Shown here piece by piece: positions 1 to 6,366 of a stretch of DNA of 10,063 nucleotides; position 1 is the stretch's first letter; the number at the start of each line of letters is the position of its first letter. The notes beneath the pieces were generated by a model that saw nothing but the letters and a program-made list of their open reading frames with translations, did no database searches and was not told where the DNA came from. The position numbers were made by a program, and so were the translations under genes. The stretch is from Candidatus Ryanbacteria bacterium RIFCSPLOWO2_12_FULL_47_9c. Lineage in GTDB: Bacteria; Patescibacteriota; Minisyncoccia; Ryanbacterales; GWA2-47-10b. Where the stretch lies: the NCBI GenBank assembly GCA_001821795.1, contig MHOB01000001.1:1-10063 (forward strand), given 5' to 3'.

Positions 1-254
1 AGAACAAAAACAATGATTTTCATAAGGTCGGGGGCAACATCGGCCGCGCGCGCGCCGCGCGTCAGAATATCAAAAAACCGTTTGTACAAAACAGGAATAA
101 AGATATCAATGATGCCAGCGGCGCCATTCATAACCAACACAAAAAGACCCGCCGCCCACCAGGGACGAACAGACCGCCCATAGGCCCGGAGGACTTGTGA
201 CGTTGTTGCGTGCACGTCCTCACGATACGCATTTTCTTTATATATTTTCTTCAT
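1..254 (-). CDS. ABC transporter permease/ATP-binding protein, N-terminal fragment
   Basis: This is an open frame on the minus strand from an ATG at 254 that runs off the left edge, giving about 84 residues beginning MKKIYKENAYREDVHATTSQ. A basic, soluble stretch of about 30 residues ending in RSVRPWW leads into a hydrophobic segment (AAGLFVLVMNGAAGIIDIFI) and then PVLYKRFFDIL. That layout is the start of the transmembrane domain of type IV ABC exporters (MsbA/MDR-like half-transporters), where TM1 is followed by a P-x-LYK-x-x-hD motif. The nucleotide-binding domain is outside the window, so the substrate cannot be guessed and a permease-only protein is not excluded. An in-frame TAA lies five codons upstream of this ATG, so it is the first possible start. 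It is divergent from the serine hydrolase across 121 bases. Confidence 0.7.
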   Translation of the reverse strand, partial: MKKIYKENAYREDVHATTSQVLRAYGRSVRPWWAAGLFVLVMNGAAGIIDIFIPVLYKRFFDILTRGARAADVAPDLMKIIVFV

Positions 255-265
255 CTGCGGTTTAC

Positions 266-271
266 TTTATA
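266..271 (-). promoter_or_regulatory. Possible -10 box for the ABC transporter gene
   Basis: The minus strand reads TATAAA here, 11 bases before the ATG at 254. It would give a very short leader of about five bases. No good -35 hexamer lies 17 or 18 bases upstream, so this is only a candidate. Confidence 0.25.
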
Positions 272-338
272 TCTTCTTATTTAAACCCTCCTTAATCTAT
301 TTGGGAAGCCCCGCTACGAACCCACAAGAATACAAGCA

Positions 339-347
339 TGGTATACT
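339..347 (+). promoter_or_regulatory. Possible extended -10 promoter for the serine hydrolase
   Basis: TGGTATACT fits an extended -10 (TGn followed by TATACT, one mismatch to TATAAT). The expected transcription start is near 354, leaving a leader of about 22 bases before the ATG at 376. No convincing -35 box is present, which an extended -10 can tolerate. A second -10-like TAATAT at 356-361 is an alternative. Confidence 0.35.
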
Positions 348-375
348 ATGTATGGTAATATAGAAATCACGGAAA

Positions 376-1392
376 ATGATTAATAAATCTCTATTCTTAA
401 AAATTCTCAGCCGACAGAACCTCATAGTATTCGGAACGGGAGCATTTATAGGCGGCGGGATCGTCTTCTTATTGTTGCGTACAGTGTTTATCATTCAGAA
501 AGTTGAAAATCCTATTCGACAAAACACAGACTTTGAATTTATTAAGCCGCTCCTTTTTTGCTCCGAGACAAAAGAATACGAAGAATACAAGCCGCTAAAG
601 GAAAAAGTTGATGCGGTCATCAAAGAGAAAATCCGCGACAGTTCTTTTATAAATGCTGCTGTATACTTTCGCGATCTCGATTCCAGTCGTTGGATGGGCA
701 TTAACGCTGAAACAAAATATTCAGCCGCCAGTCTCAATAAAGTCCCCCTCATGATTACATACTTCAAGGCGGCAGAACTAAACCTGCAAATTCTGAATAT
801 AAAAATTCCTTACACGCGCGAGACGAAACAAAAATATATGGATATCCTTGAAAACAATATCCCGCCCGATCAGAGACTCAAAATAGATAATTCCTATACC
901 CTAAAAGACCTTATCAACCGGATGATCATGTATTCCGACAACAGAGCAGCATCGTTGCTTGTCGAATATATCAATACTGACGCCCTCATCGAAATATACA
1001 CAGATCTCGGTTTGTCGTTTCCCCAAAATCCGGGAGACTCCATATCAACAAAATCATTCTCACGCTTTTTCAGGGCACTCTATAACGCTTCTTACCTCAA
1101 CAGAGACCAATCAAATGAAGCACTGCGGCTTCTCACAAAAACCACCTATACGAAAGGTATTGTTGCAGGATTGCCATCAAATATTACTGTAGCACACAAA
1201 TTTGGATACAGAACACCCGACCCATCAAATGGTGTTCTCCACAATGAATTGCACGACTGCGGTATAATATACTACCCCGGCCGCCCCTATCTTCTTTGCA
1301 TCATGACAAGCGGCGATGATCTTCTCAAACTCGAACATGGCATTAAAGACATATCGCAGACAGTCTACACCGAATTTATCAGCAAACCCTAA
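376..1392 (+). CDS. Membrane-anchored serine hydrolase, class A beta-lactamase fold
   Basis: This 338-residue protein has an N-terminal membrane anchor (about residues 15-40, no lipobox or clear cleavage site) and a C-terminal penicillin-recognising domain from about residue 70. The catalytic SxxK tetrad is S119-L-N-K122, within SAASLNKVPL. SDN is present at 187-189, and the KTG motif is replaced by K275-F-G. In class A beta-lactamases the SDN is followed about 35 residues later by the omega-loop Glu-x-x-Leu-Asn that drives deacylation. The matching stretch here (about 218-230, PGDSISTKSF) has no such glutamate. It therefore looks more like a cell-wall-directed serine hydrolase or acyl-transferring relative than a drug-resistance enzyme. 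A GGA lies only three bases before the ATG, so there is no proper ribosome site. Transcription is convergent with the copper operon, with a 24-base gap and no visible terminator. Confidence 0.85.
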   Translation: MINKSLFLKILSRQNLIVFGTGAFIGGGIVFLLLRTVFIIQKVENPIRQNTDFEFIKPLLFCSETKEYEEYKPLKEKVDAVIKEKIRDSSFINAAVYFRDLDSSRWMGINAETKYSAASLNKVPLMITYFKAAELNLQILNIKIPYTRETKQKYMDILENNIPPDQRLKIDNSYTLKDLINRMIMYSDNRAASLLVEYINTDALIEIYTDLGLSFPQNPGDSISTKSFSRFFRALYNASYLNRDQSNEALRLLTKTTYTKGIVAGLPSNITVAHKFGYRTPDPSNGVLHNELHDCGIIYYPGRPYLLCIMTSGDDLLKLEHGIKDISQTVYTEFISKP

Positions 1393-1416
1393 AATAAAAT
1401 TACCTGCTTCCGGCTA

Positions 1417-2355
1417 TTATCGCCGCGAACTGAAAAAGCGTTTAATCACATCCGCCGCAAACATGCTTGCACGACCCACCGCTTCGGCGGTGGAGGCCGC
1501 GATGTGCGGCGTAAGAATTAAGTTTGTATGGTTCCGCGCGTAGTGGCGAAATGCATTGGATGGCGCAAGCGGTTCCTCGGGATAAACGTCGAGGGCAGCA
1601 GCACGAATGCGTTTATTTTTTAAGGCGTTCAAAAACGCGTGTTCTTCAATAATCGCGCCGCGGGCGGTATTGATTAAAATGACCGACGGTTTCATGACCG
1701 CAAATTCTTTTTTTCCGATCATGTGTTTTGTCTCGAGCGTCAGCGGTAAGTGAAGAGAAATAAAATCACTTCTGGAGAGAAGAGTCTTCCATCCTGCTTT
1801 CCGCGCGCCGCGCGTAGCAACCACACGCGAAGATACATATGGATCATGCGCATAGACACGCATTCCGAGCGCCCGCGCGCGGCGCGTGATTTCGGCACCA
1901 ATCCGTCCAATACCCACAACGCCAAGCGTTTTTCCTTCAATCTCCTCACCAATAAATTCCCACCGATCCCAACGGCCGCGCATCACGTGGGCGTGCGCCC
2001 ACGGAATCCGCCGTGCTATCGCAAAAAGCAGCGCCAGCGCATGTTCGGCGGTCGGCACCGAATGCGCGCCCGAAAGAGAAAAAAGCGGTACATCGTGCGC
2101 TTTTAGAAACGCAACGTCGATATGATTAAGGCCGGTCGTTGCCGAGACAACGCATTGAAGCCGCCGTGCGCGGCGCAAAAGCTCCGCGTCCACACGCGTA
2201 TCTATACGAACTACCAGCGCGTCAACATTGCGCACCGCGCGCAGAAGTTCGCGGCGCGTCATGCGCCGCGCCTCGACACTTCCCACTTCCCGCATCGCGC
2301 GCAATGAAGCGCGCGTAAAATAATCGGGCTCGGTAACAAGTATACTAATCGGCAT
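1417..2355 (-). CDS. D-isomer-specific 2-hydroxyacid dehydrogenase (NAD-dependent)
   Basis: This 312-residue cytosolic enzyme is of the SerA/LdhA/glyoxylate reductase family, which interconverts 2-oxoacids and D-2-hydroxyacids with NAD(P). The catalytic domain is split around a Rossmann domain (about 100-290). The nucleotide loop is G148-I-G-R-I-G153 and an acidic residue ends the second strand (D171 in AHDPY, which favours NAD). The catalytic set is complete: R232 in NTARGA, E260/E261 in DVYPEEP and H284 in TPHIAAST. It ends after the catalytic domain without the ACT domain of long-form SerA, so the true substrate (3-phosphoglycerate, lactate, glyoxylate or other) is open. It starts 13 bases after the copA stop, so it is probably transcribed with the copper operon. 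Its DNA is visibly richer in GC and in CGC/GCG codons than copA, suggesting a different history. No Shine-Dalgarno sequence precedes the ATG. Confidence 0.9.
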   Translation of the reverse strand: MPISILVTEPDYFTRASLRAMREVGSVEARRMTRRELLRAVRNVDALVVRIDTRVDAELLRRARRLQCVVSATTGLNHIDVAFLKAHDVPLFSLSGAHSVPTAEHALALLFAIARRIPWAHAHVMRGRWDRWEFIGEEIEGKTLGVVGIGRIGAEITRRARALGMRVYAHDPYVSSRVVATRGARKAGWKTLLSRSDFISLHLPLTLETKHMIGKKEFAVMKPSVILINTARGAIIEEHAFLNALKNKRIRAAALDVYPEEPLAPSNAFRHYARNHTNLILTPHIAASTAEAVGRASMFAADVIKRFFSSRR

Positions 2356-2368
2356 GCGGCCTATCTTA

Positions 2369-4828
2369 TCACACCGCTCTTTTTAATCGAAGTGAGTTTA
2401 AAACAACGCTTATGCTGCTGAATGCCATGGCTGCTGCAGCAAAAATAGGATTCAGCAATATTCCGAAAAACGGATAAAGAAGCCCGGCCGCAACCGGAAC
2501 AAAAGCGGAATTGTAAAAAAACGCCCAAAAGAGATTTTGCTTGATTATTCTCATCGTCCGCTTGGAAAGCGCGATTGTTTCGTAAATTAGCATCAAGTCG
2601 CCGCGCATCAACGTTATGTTTGCTGACTCCATCGCGATATCCGTCCCCTCGCCCATCGCTATGCCGACGTTGGCTTGAGTCAGCGCGGGCGCGTCGTTGA
2701 TGCCGTCGCCGACCATGGCGACAATTTTTCCCTGCGCCTGCAGCTCGCGTACTTTTTCAGATTTTTTATCCGGTAAAACTTCGCTCATTATATTTTCTAT
2801 TTCCACCTGACGCGCGATTGCGCGAGCGGTGCGATCATTATCTCCGGTAAGCATCCACACATCTATGCCGCTTTTTTTCAGAGCCAAAATTGCCTCTTTT
2901 GATTCTTTTTTCAAAACATCAGCCACGGCCAGCGCCCCCTTTATCTTTTTATCCGCAGCAAGAATCATAACCGTCTTGCCTTCGCTTTCAAGTTTTTTTA
3001 TTTTATCTTCGTACGGCGCAGTGTTTAGCCCAATATCGGCCGCCAAGGCCCTGTTTCCAAAATGCGCTTCGATTTTTTGGGACTCTATTTGCAAAAATCC
3101 GCGCACGCCTTTTCCGGAAATCGCCTTAAAATCTTCAAGCTTGTATAACTCAACTTTTTCTTTATGCGCGGCGTGATGTAAAATCGCCTGCGCTAAAGAG
3201 TGCTCCGATCTTTGCTCTAAAGACGCGGCGAGGCGCAAAACCTCTCTTTGGTTTTCGCCCTCGAAAGCAACAATATCGGTTAGCTGGGGCTTTCCTTCCG
3301 TAAGCGTGCCGGTTTTGTCGAGCACTATGGCGTTGATTTTGTTTGCAATCTCAAGGGAAGCCGCATCCTTTACCAAAATGCCGCGCGATGCTGCGCTTCC
3401 GGAAGAAACCATTATAGCCATTGGCGTTGCGAGCCCCAACGCACACGGGCAGGCAATGATTAAAACGGCAACGAAATTGACTAGAGCAAAATTAAATGCC
3501 GGCACGGGGCCGAAAAAATTCCAAACGACAAAAGTTGCAATAGCAATGACGATGACAACGGGTACAAAATATGAAGAAACAAGATCAGCAAGACGCTGAA
3601 TTGGCGCTTTTGACCCTTGCGCTTCCTCAACCATTTTAATAATCTGCGAAAGCACGGTGTCTTTGCCGATTTTCGTCGCACGGAAGGTGAATGTGCCGAA
3701 TTTGTTGATAGTGCTTCCGATAACCGCGCCCCCAACGGTCTTATGCACCGGCATTGATTCGCCGGTAACCATCGACTCGTCAATCTCCGAATCGCCTTCT
3801 GTAATTTTTCCGTCAACGGGAATCCTCTCGCCGGGCCTCACCACAACCAGATCACTTACAACTACGTCGGCAATTTGCACTTCAATCTCTTTTCCATTTT
3901 TCAAAATCTTTGCTGTTTTCGGCTGGAGGCCTATGAGTTTTTTAATCGCTTCGGACGCCCTTCCTTTCATCAAAACTTCAAAATATTTTCCCAAAAGAAT
4001 TAAAACGATGATAATAGCCGAAGTATCAAAATAAATTTCTGGCATTATTCCTCCCGCGGTAAAAAAGTCGGGAAAAATCGTAACCGCCGCACTATAAAAA
4101 TACGCAGCCAGCGTGCCGATTGCAATCAGTGTATTCATGTCGGCAGTGCGGTATTTTACGAGAAGCTTGAGCCCGCTGTAAAACTGCCACCCGACCCAAA
4201 ATTGCACGGGCGTCGTCAGCAAAAGAAGCATCCAGTTGTTGCTTAAAAATTTCGGCATAAAAGAAAACCATTCAGGAAAACTTCCAAAGAATATCAGAAT
4301 TGACAGCGCGCCGCCGACAAAAAGTTTGCGCTTGAGATCCGACAGCTGCTTCTCGCGTTCTATTTTTTCTTTATCCAAAAGATCCTCTGTACCCGCTTCC
4401 TCTTTGATTGGTTTGTAGCCGGCATCCGTAATTACCTTAAAAACCGTATCAACAGATAAAACGGACGAATCGAAAACAATCTTGACCCTTTGATTTGCAA
4501 AATCTACATCTGTATTTTTAACACCATCGAGTTTTTTCAGGGCTCCCTCCACAATCATTGCGCAGTGGGGCGAATCCATACCAATAACTTTTATCGAAAG
4601 GGTTTCGGTCTCGCCCGCAGCAACATCTAACCGATAGCCGACAGACTCGACCGCTTTTGCAAGATCAATTTCAGAAACAATCTGTTCGTCAAACTCGACC
4701 AGCGCCGACTCTGTTGCAAAATTAACAGAAGCCGCATGTACGCCGGTAGTTTTCGTAAGCGCCAACTCGATCTTTCTGACACATCCGGCGCAATGCATTC
4801 CACTAATTTTAAAAGTTTTTTTAGTCAT
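2369..4828 (-). CDS. copA: Copper-exporting P1B-type ATPase CopA
   Basis: This 819-residue heavy-metal P-type ATPase is predicted to pump Cu(I) out of the cytoplasm. The N-terminus has two HMA domains. The first (about 5-68) has an intact metal site, G10-MHCAGC16. The second (about 76-142) is degenerate, G83-MDSPHC89, with the first cysteine lost. Eight membrane helices follow. Core motifs are TGES (355-358, actuator), CPC (460-462, membrane metal site), DKTGT (504-508, phosphorylated Asp504), TGDN (661-664) and GDGIND (707-712). The SEHP motif of the nucleotide domain reads SEHS (541-544), so the histidine is kept and the proline lost. Y772-N773 in TM7 and M801 with S804-S805 in TM8 match the P1B-1 Cu(I) signature. 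It starts nine bases after the upstream gene's stop with no Shine-Dalgarno, which suggests coupled translation within the csoR operon. It ends in TGA. Confidence 0.95.
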   Translation of the reverse strand: MTKKTFKISGMHCAGCVRKIELALTKTTGVHAASVNFATESALVEFDEQIVSEIDLAKAVESVGYRLDVAAGETETLSIKVIGMDSPHCAMIVEGALKKLDGVKNTDVDFANQRVKIVFDSSVLSVDTVFKVITDAGYKPIKEEAGTEDLLDKEKIEREKQLSDLKRKLFVGGALSILIFFGSFPEWFSFMPKFLSNNWMLLLLTTPVQFWVGWQFYSGLKLLVKYRTADMNTLIAIGTLAAYFYSAAVTIFPDFFTAGGIMPEIYFDTSAIIIVLILLGKYFEVLMKGRASEAIKKLIGLQPKTAKILKNGKEIEVQIADVVVSDLVVVRPGERIPVDGKITEGDSEIDESMVTGESMPVHKTVGGAVIGSTINKFGTFTFRATKIGKDTVLSQIIKMVEEAQGSKAPIQRLADLVSSYFVPVVIVIAIATFVVWNFFGPVPAFNFALVNFVAVLIIACPCALGLATPMAIMVSSGSAASRGILVKDAASLEIANKINAIVLDKTGTLTEGKPQLTDIVAFEGENQREVLRLAASLEQRSEHSLAQAILHHAAHKEKVELYKLEDFKAISGKGVRGFLQIESQKIEAHFGNRALAADIGLNTAPYEDKIKKLESEGKTVMILAADKKIKGALAVADVLKKESKEAILALKKSGIDVWMLTGDNDRTARAIARQVEIENIMSEVLPDKKSEKVRELQAQGKIVAMVGDGINDAPALTQANVGIAMGEGTDIAMESANITLMRGDLMLIYETIALSKRTMRIIKQNLFWAFFYNSAFVPVAAGLLYPFFGILLNPIFAAAAMAFSSISVVLNSLRLKRAV

Positions 4829-4837
4829 ATATCTATT

Positions 4838-5305
4838 TTATTTTAGCTGCCACAAAAACGAGCGCTCGCCTTCAACGCTCTGGATTTTTAATTCGAATGA
4901 TTTCGGCGCCGGGCCGATCGGTTTAAATTTTAGAACACCCTTTCGATGATGGCCCGTTGGCGCATCGCCATCCCACACGATCGGCTCTTGCGGTTCAGCA
5001 CCGTCGACAATAAGTGTTGCTACAGAAAGCATGTCCTCCGAAAGCTCGCGTGTGTGGTTATCGATCACAACTTCAAAATCCCAGCTCGGCACGTCTTGCG
5101 CGAAGTTTTTTGGCGTTATCGTAAACGTAACGCCGCCACGCTCATCTTCTTTGGTTTCGAAAAGAACAACGGCTTGCTTTACGTCCTGCGGCACAGCCGG
5201 CGCGGAGGCGCTATTGCCGAATAAATAAAAAGCAACCGAGGCGCCCACCGCAAGCGCGCAAAGAATTATGTGCCAAGAGCTATGTTTTTCGTGTTGACCG
5301 TGCAT
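4838..5305 (-). CDS. Membrane-anchored extracytoplasmic protein of unknown function in the copper operon
   Basis: This 155-residue protein has a short His-rich cytoplasmic tail (MHGQHEKHSSWH, His at 2, 5, 8 and 12), one membrane anchor (about 12-30) and an external domain from about residue 40 with alternating hydrophobic strands, probably a small beta-sandwich. Notable external motifs are D82-N-H84-T-R (in VVIDNHTREL), D91-M92, I109-V-W-D-G, and G118-HHRKGVLKF126 near the C-terminus. No cysteine lies outside the membrane. The ATG follows the upstream TAA by one base, a sign of translational coupling. I do not recognise a named family, although a similar GHHRKGVLKF stretch seems familiar from copper-linked hypothetical proteins in other bacteria (recollection, unverified). 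Position directly before copA suggests an accessory role on the outer side, such as binding exported copper through His/Met side chains. That role is inference. Confidence 0.8.
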   Translation of the reverse strand: MHGQHEKHSSWHIILCALAVGASVAFYLFGNSASAPAVPQDVKQAVVLFETKEDERGGVTFTITPKNFAQDVPSWDFEVVIDNHTRELSEDMLSVATLIVDGAEPQEPIVWDGDAPTGHHRKGVLKFKPIGPAPKSFELKIQSVEGERSFLWQLK

Positions 5306-5306
5306 G

Positions 5307-5723
5307 TTAGTGAGCCGTTAACTTTTTTGTCATATATCCAATCCCGATAAGATTTGATGCGAGCCCAACTGCAAACAACCATGTCTGATAGTTACCGATG
5401 AGTGTGGCAATGCCGGCAATTCCGATAATCGGCAAAATGTTTACAAGATAATGCGCGCAGCAAGCAATCATCGCCGCACCCGAAGTAGTGCCCGAAACCG
5501 CAACAGCTGTACCCGAGACACGCGCGCGATGTACCGCCCGGATGTAAGAGAAAAGTGCGATCTGAATACCAAAACCAGCGGCAAGCCCCAAAATCCAATA
5601 CCAGCTTTCAAAAAACTGCGCCAAAGCGAAACTTGCGCCCGATACTGCGCTGACCACAAGAAAGTAAAACCCAAGGAGCAAGAGGAATCCTAAAAGCCCC
5701 TTTGCGATTGATCGCATCTTCAT
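5307..5723 (-). CDS. Four-helix membrane protein with a Cys-Cys-Ala-His motif, copper operon
   Basis: This 138-residue protein is almost wholly hydrophobic, with helices near 8-32, 44-62, 78-105 and 113-131. A basic loop between helices 2 and 3 (R62-AVHRARVSG71) gives a positive-inside marker. The striking feature is T80-S-G-A-A-M-I-A-C88-C89-A-H91 in helix 3, followed by YLVNILPIIGIAG. A vicinal Cys pair with a nearby His inside a helix recalls the Cys-Cys in TM1 of mercury transporter MerT, although there is no overall likeness. It lies nine bases after the DUF5676 gene and one base before the next gene. I recognise no named family. A metal-binding or metal-translocating membrane role, linked to CopA, is the most economical guess from the motif and operon. 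Confidence 0.8.
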   Translation of the reverse strand: MKMRSIAKGLLGFLLLLGFYFLVVSAVSGASFALAQFFESWYWILGLAAGFGIQIALFSYIRAVHRARVSGTAVAVSGTTSGAAMIACCAHYLVNILPIIGIAGIATLIGNYQTWLFAVGLASNLIGIGYMTKKLTAH

Positions 5724-5732
5724 AAAAATAAA

Positions 5733-6002
5733 TTACGCCCTTGAGAACCTATTGTAAAGTTCGGCCAAAATCCAGCTTGCGACAAATGCGTATACCACAA
5801 CTTCCACAAGCCCCACAACAATGCCGCCAGCCGTAAGCGCCATATTTTCAGTGAATTTTTCAACATTGACGATATGCGCGACCCACCCTAAAAGCTGAAG
5901 TGCAAAATCGGGCGCTACTGCAACCACAAGCACGCAAAGCACGTACATGATTCCCATTGTTGTTGCGGTTGCCAGTGCAAAACTTTTTGTATTGAGTTGC
6001 AT
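5733..6002 (-). CDS. DUF5676 family membrane protein
   Basis: This 89-residue protein has two long hydrophobic segments (about 8-34 and 54-82). Its features are MQLNTKSFALATATTMGIMY at the N-terminus, APDFALQLLGW (30-40), the amphipathic VNVEKF (46-50) and the closing LAELYNRFSRA. These match my memory of the DUF5676 family, a small membrane protein of unknown function often seen beside copper or other metal resistance genes. Both ends are complete and the length is normal for the family. It is the first gene after csoR, separated by 45 bases, and lies nine bases before the next gene. No metal-binding motif stands out; C23 lies inside the first helix. The role is unknown, and the operon position suggests an accessory to copper export. 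Confidence 0.85.
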   Translation of the reverse strand: MQLNTKSFALATATTMGIMYVLCVLVVAVAPDFALQLLGWVAHIVNVEKFTENMALTAGGIVVGLVEVVVYAFVASWILAELYNRFSRA

Positions 6003-6022
6003 GATAATAGATTAAGATTATC
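6003..6022 (-). other. Inverted repeat abutting the DUF5676 start codon
   Basis: A perfect 6-bp inverted repeat, GATAAT / ATTATC, with an 8-base loop sits directly against the ATG at 6002 on the minus strand. In the mRNA it could form a weak AT-rich hairpin over the ribosome landing site. The upstream arm GATAAT also matches a -10 box at five of six positions, with a poor -35 (AGTACA) 17 bases before it, so a weak internal promoter is the alternative reading. Confidence 0.25.
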
Positions 6023-6047
6023 TTATAAAATTCGACCTTTGTACTGG

Positions 6048-6317
6048 TTACCTGCGCCGTGACATTTTATATACAGATAAAATTTCCTTAACCGCCAGCG
6101 CGCGCTTGCCGCTTTTCATCTGCTCTACAACATGCGTCGATAAGTGATTTTCGAGCATCAAATCTTCAAAGCTCGAAAGCGCCTCCTTGACCGCAAGCGA
6201 CTGATTGATGACATCAATGCAATATTTATCCTCGGCCACCATGCGTAAAAGCCCGCGAACTTGCCCCTCGGCAATTTTGAGCCGCCGCACCGCGCGCTTT
6301 TTAACAATCTCTTTCAT
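6048..6317 (-). CDS. csoR: CsoR/RcnR-family metal-sensing transcriptional repressor
   Basis: This 89-residue all-helical regulator opens MKEIVKKRAVRRLKIAEGQV; R11-R12-L13-K14, E17-GQVRGL are the family's DNA-binding helix signature. Ligand positions fall at C33 (KYCIDV), H58 (LENH) and H62 (LSTHVV). The spacing of 25 and 4 residues equals that of Cys36, His61 and Cys65 in Mycobacterium tuberculosis CsoR. The third ligand is therefore His instead of Cys, giving a Cys-His-His set closer to nickel/cobalt sensor RcnR. Copper remains the likely signal because copA is in the same operon. A GTG at 6323 would add two residues; ATG 6317 is chosen because it coincides with the predicted transcription start. 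It heads the operon running down to 1417 and is expected to repress itself through the operator at 6326-6344. Confidence 0.92.
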   Translation of the reverse strand: MKEIVKKRAVRRLKIAEGQVRGLLRMVAEDKYCIDVINQSLAVKEALSSFEDLMLENHLSTHVVEQMKSGKRALAVKEILSVYKMSRRR

Positions 6318-6323
6318 GGCCAC

Positions 6324-6353
6324 AGTATACCCCCCAGGGGTATATTATGTCAA
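6324..6353 (-). promoter_or_regulatory. csoR operon promoter, predicted leaderless start
   Basis: On the minus strand a perfect -35 TTGACA (6353-6348) is followed after 18 bases by a -10 TATACT (6329-6324), one mismatch to consensus. Six more bases reach the A of the ATG at 6317, the usual distance from a -10 box to the transcription start. The mRNA is thus predicted to begin at or within a base or two of the start codon. A second TTGACA lies ten bases further upstream (6363-6358) but has no matching -10. Confidence 0.7.
6326..6344. promoter_or_regulatory. CsoR-type operator
   Basis: TATACCCCCCAGGGGTATA is a perfect 8-bp inverted repeat (TATACCCC and GGGGTATA) around a 3-base centre. The C-tract/G-tract palindrome with TA flanks is the classic CsoR operator type. 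It fills the spacer of the csoR promoter and touches the -10 box, so apo-CsoR bound here would block RNA polymerase, and metal binding would release it. Confidence 0.85.
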
Positions 6354-6366
6354 GTGGTGTCAACCC

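Noticed and set aside
41..63. GC-only tract shared with 1800-1817 (CGCGCGCCGCGCGT) as a dispersed repeat
   Set aside because: Both copies encode Thr-Arg-Gly-Ala-Arg in frame inside coding regions with heavy CGC/GCG codon use, so codon bias explains the match.
286..293. AAGGAGGG on the minus strand as the ribosome site of the ABC transporter gene
   Set aside because: It is about 31 bases from the ATG at 254, and an in-frame TAA lies between them, so it cannot direct that start. No other start codon follows at a useful distance.
6318..6323. GTG at 6323 as the csoR start
   Set aside because: It would lie upstream of the predicted transcription start and adds only two residues not typical of the family. 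ATG 6317 matches the promoter geometry.
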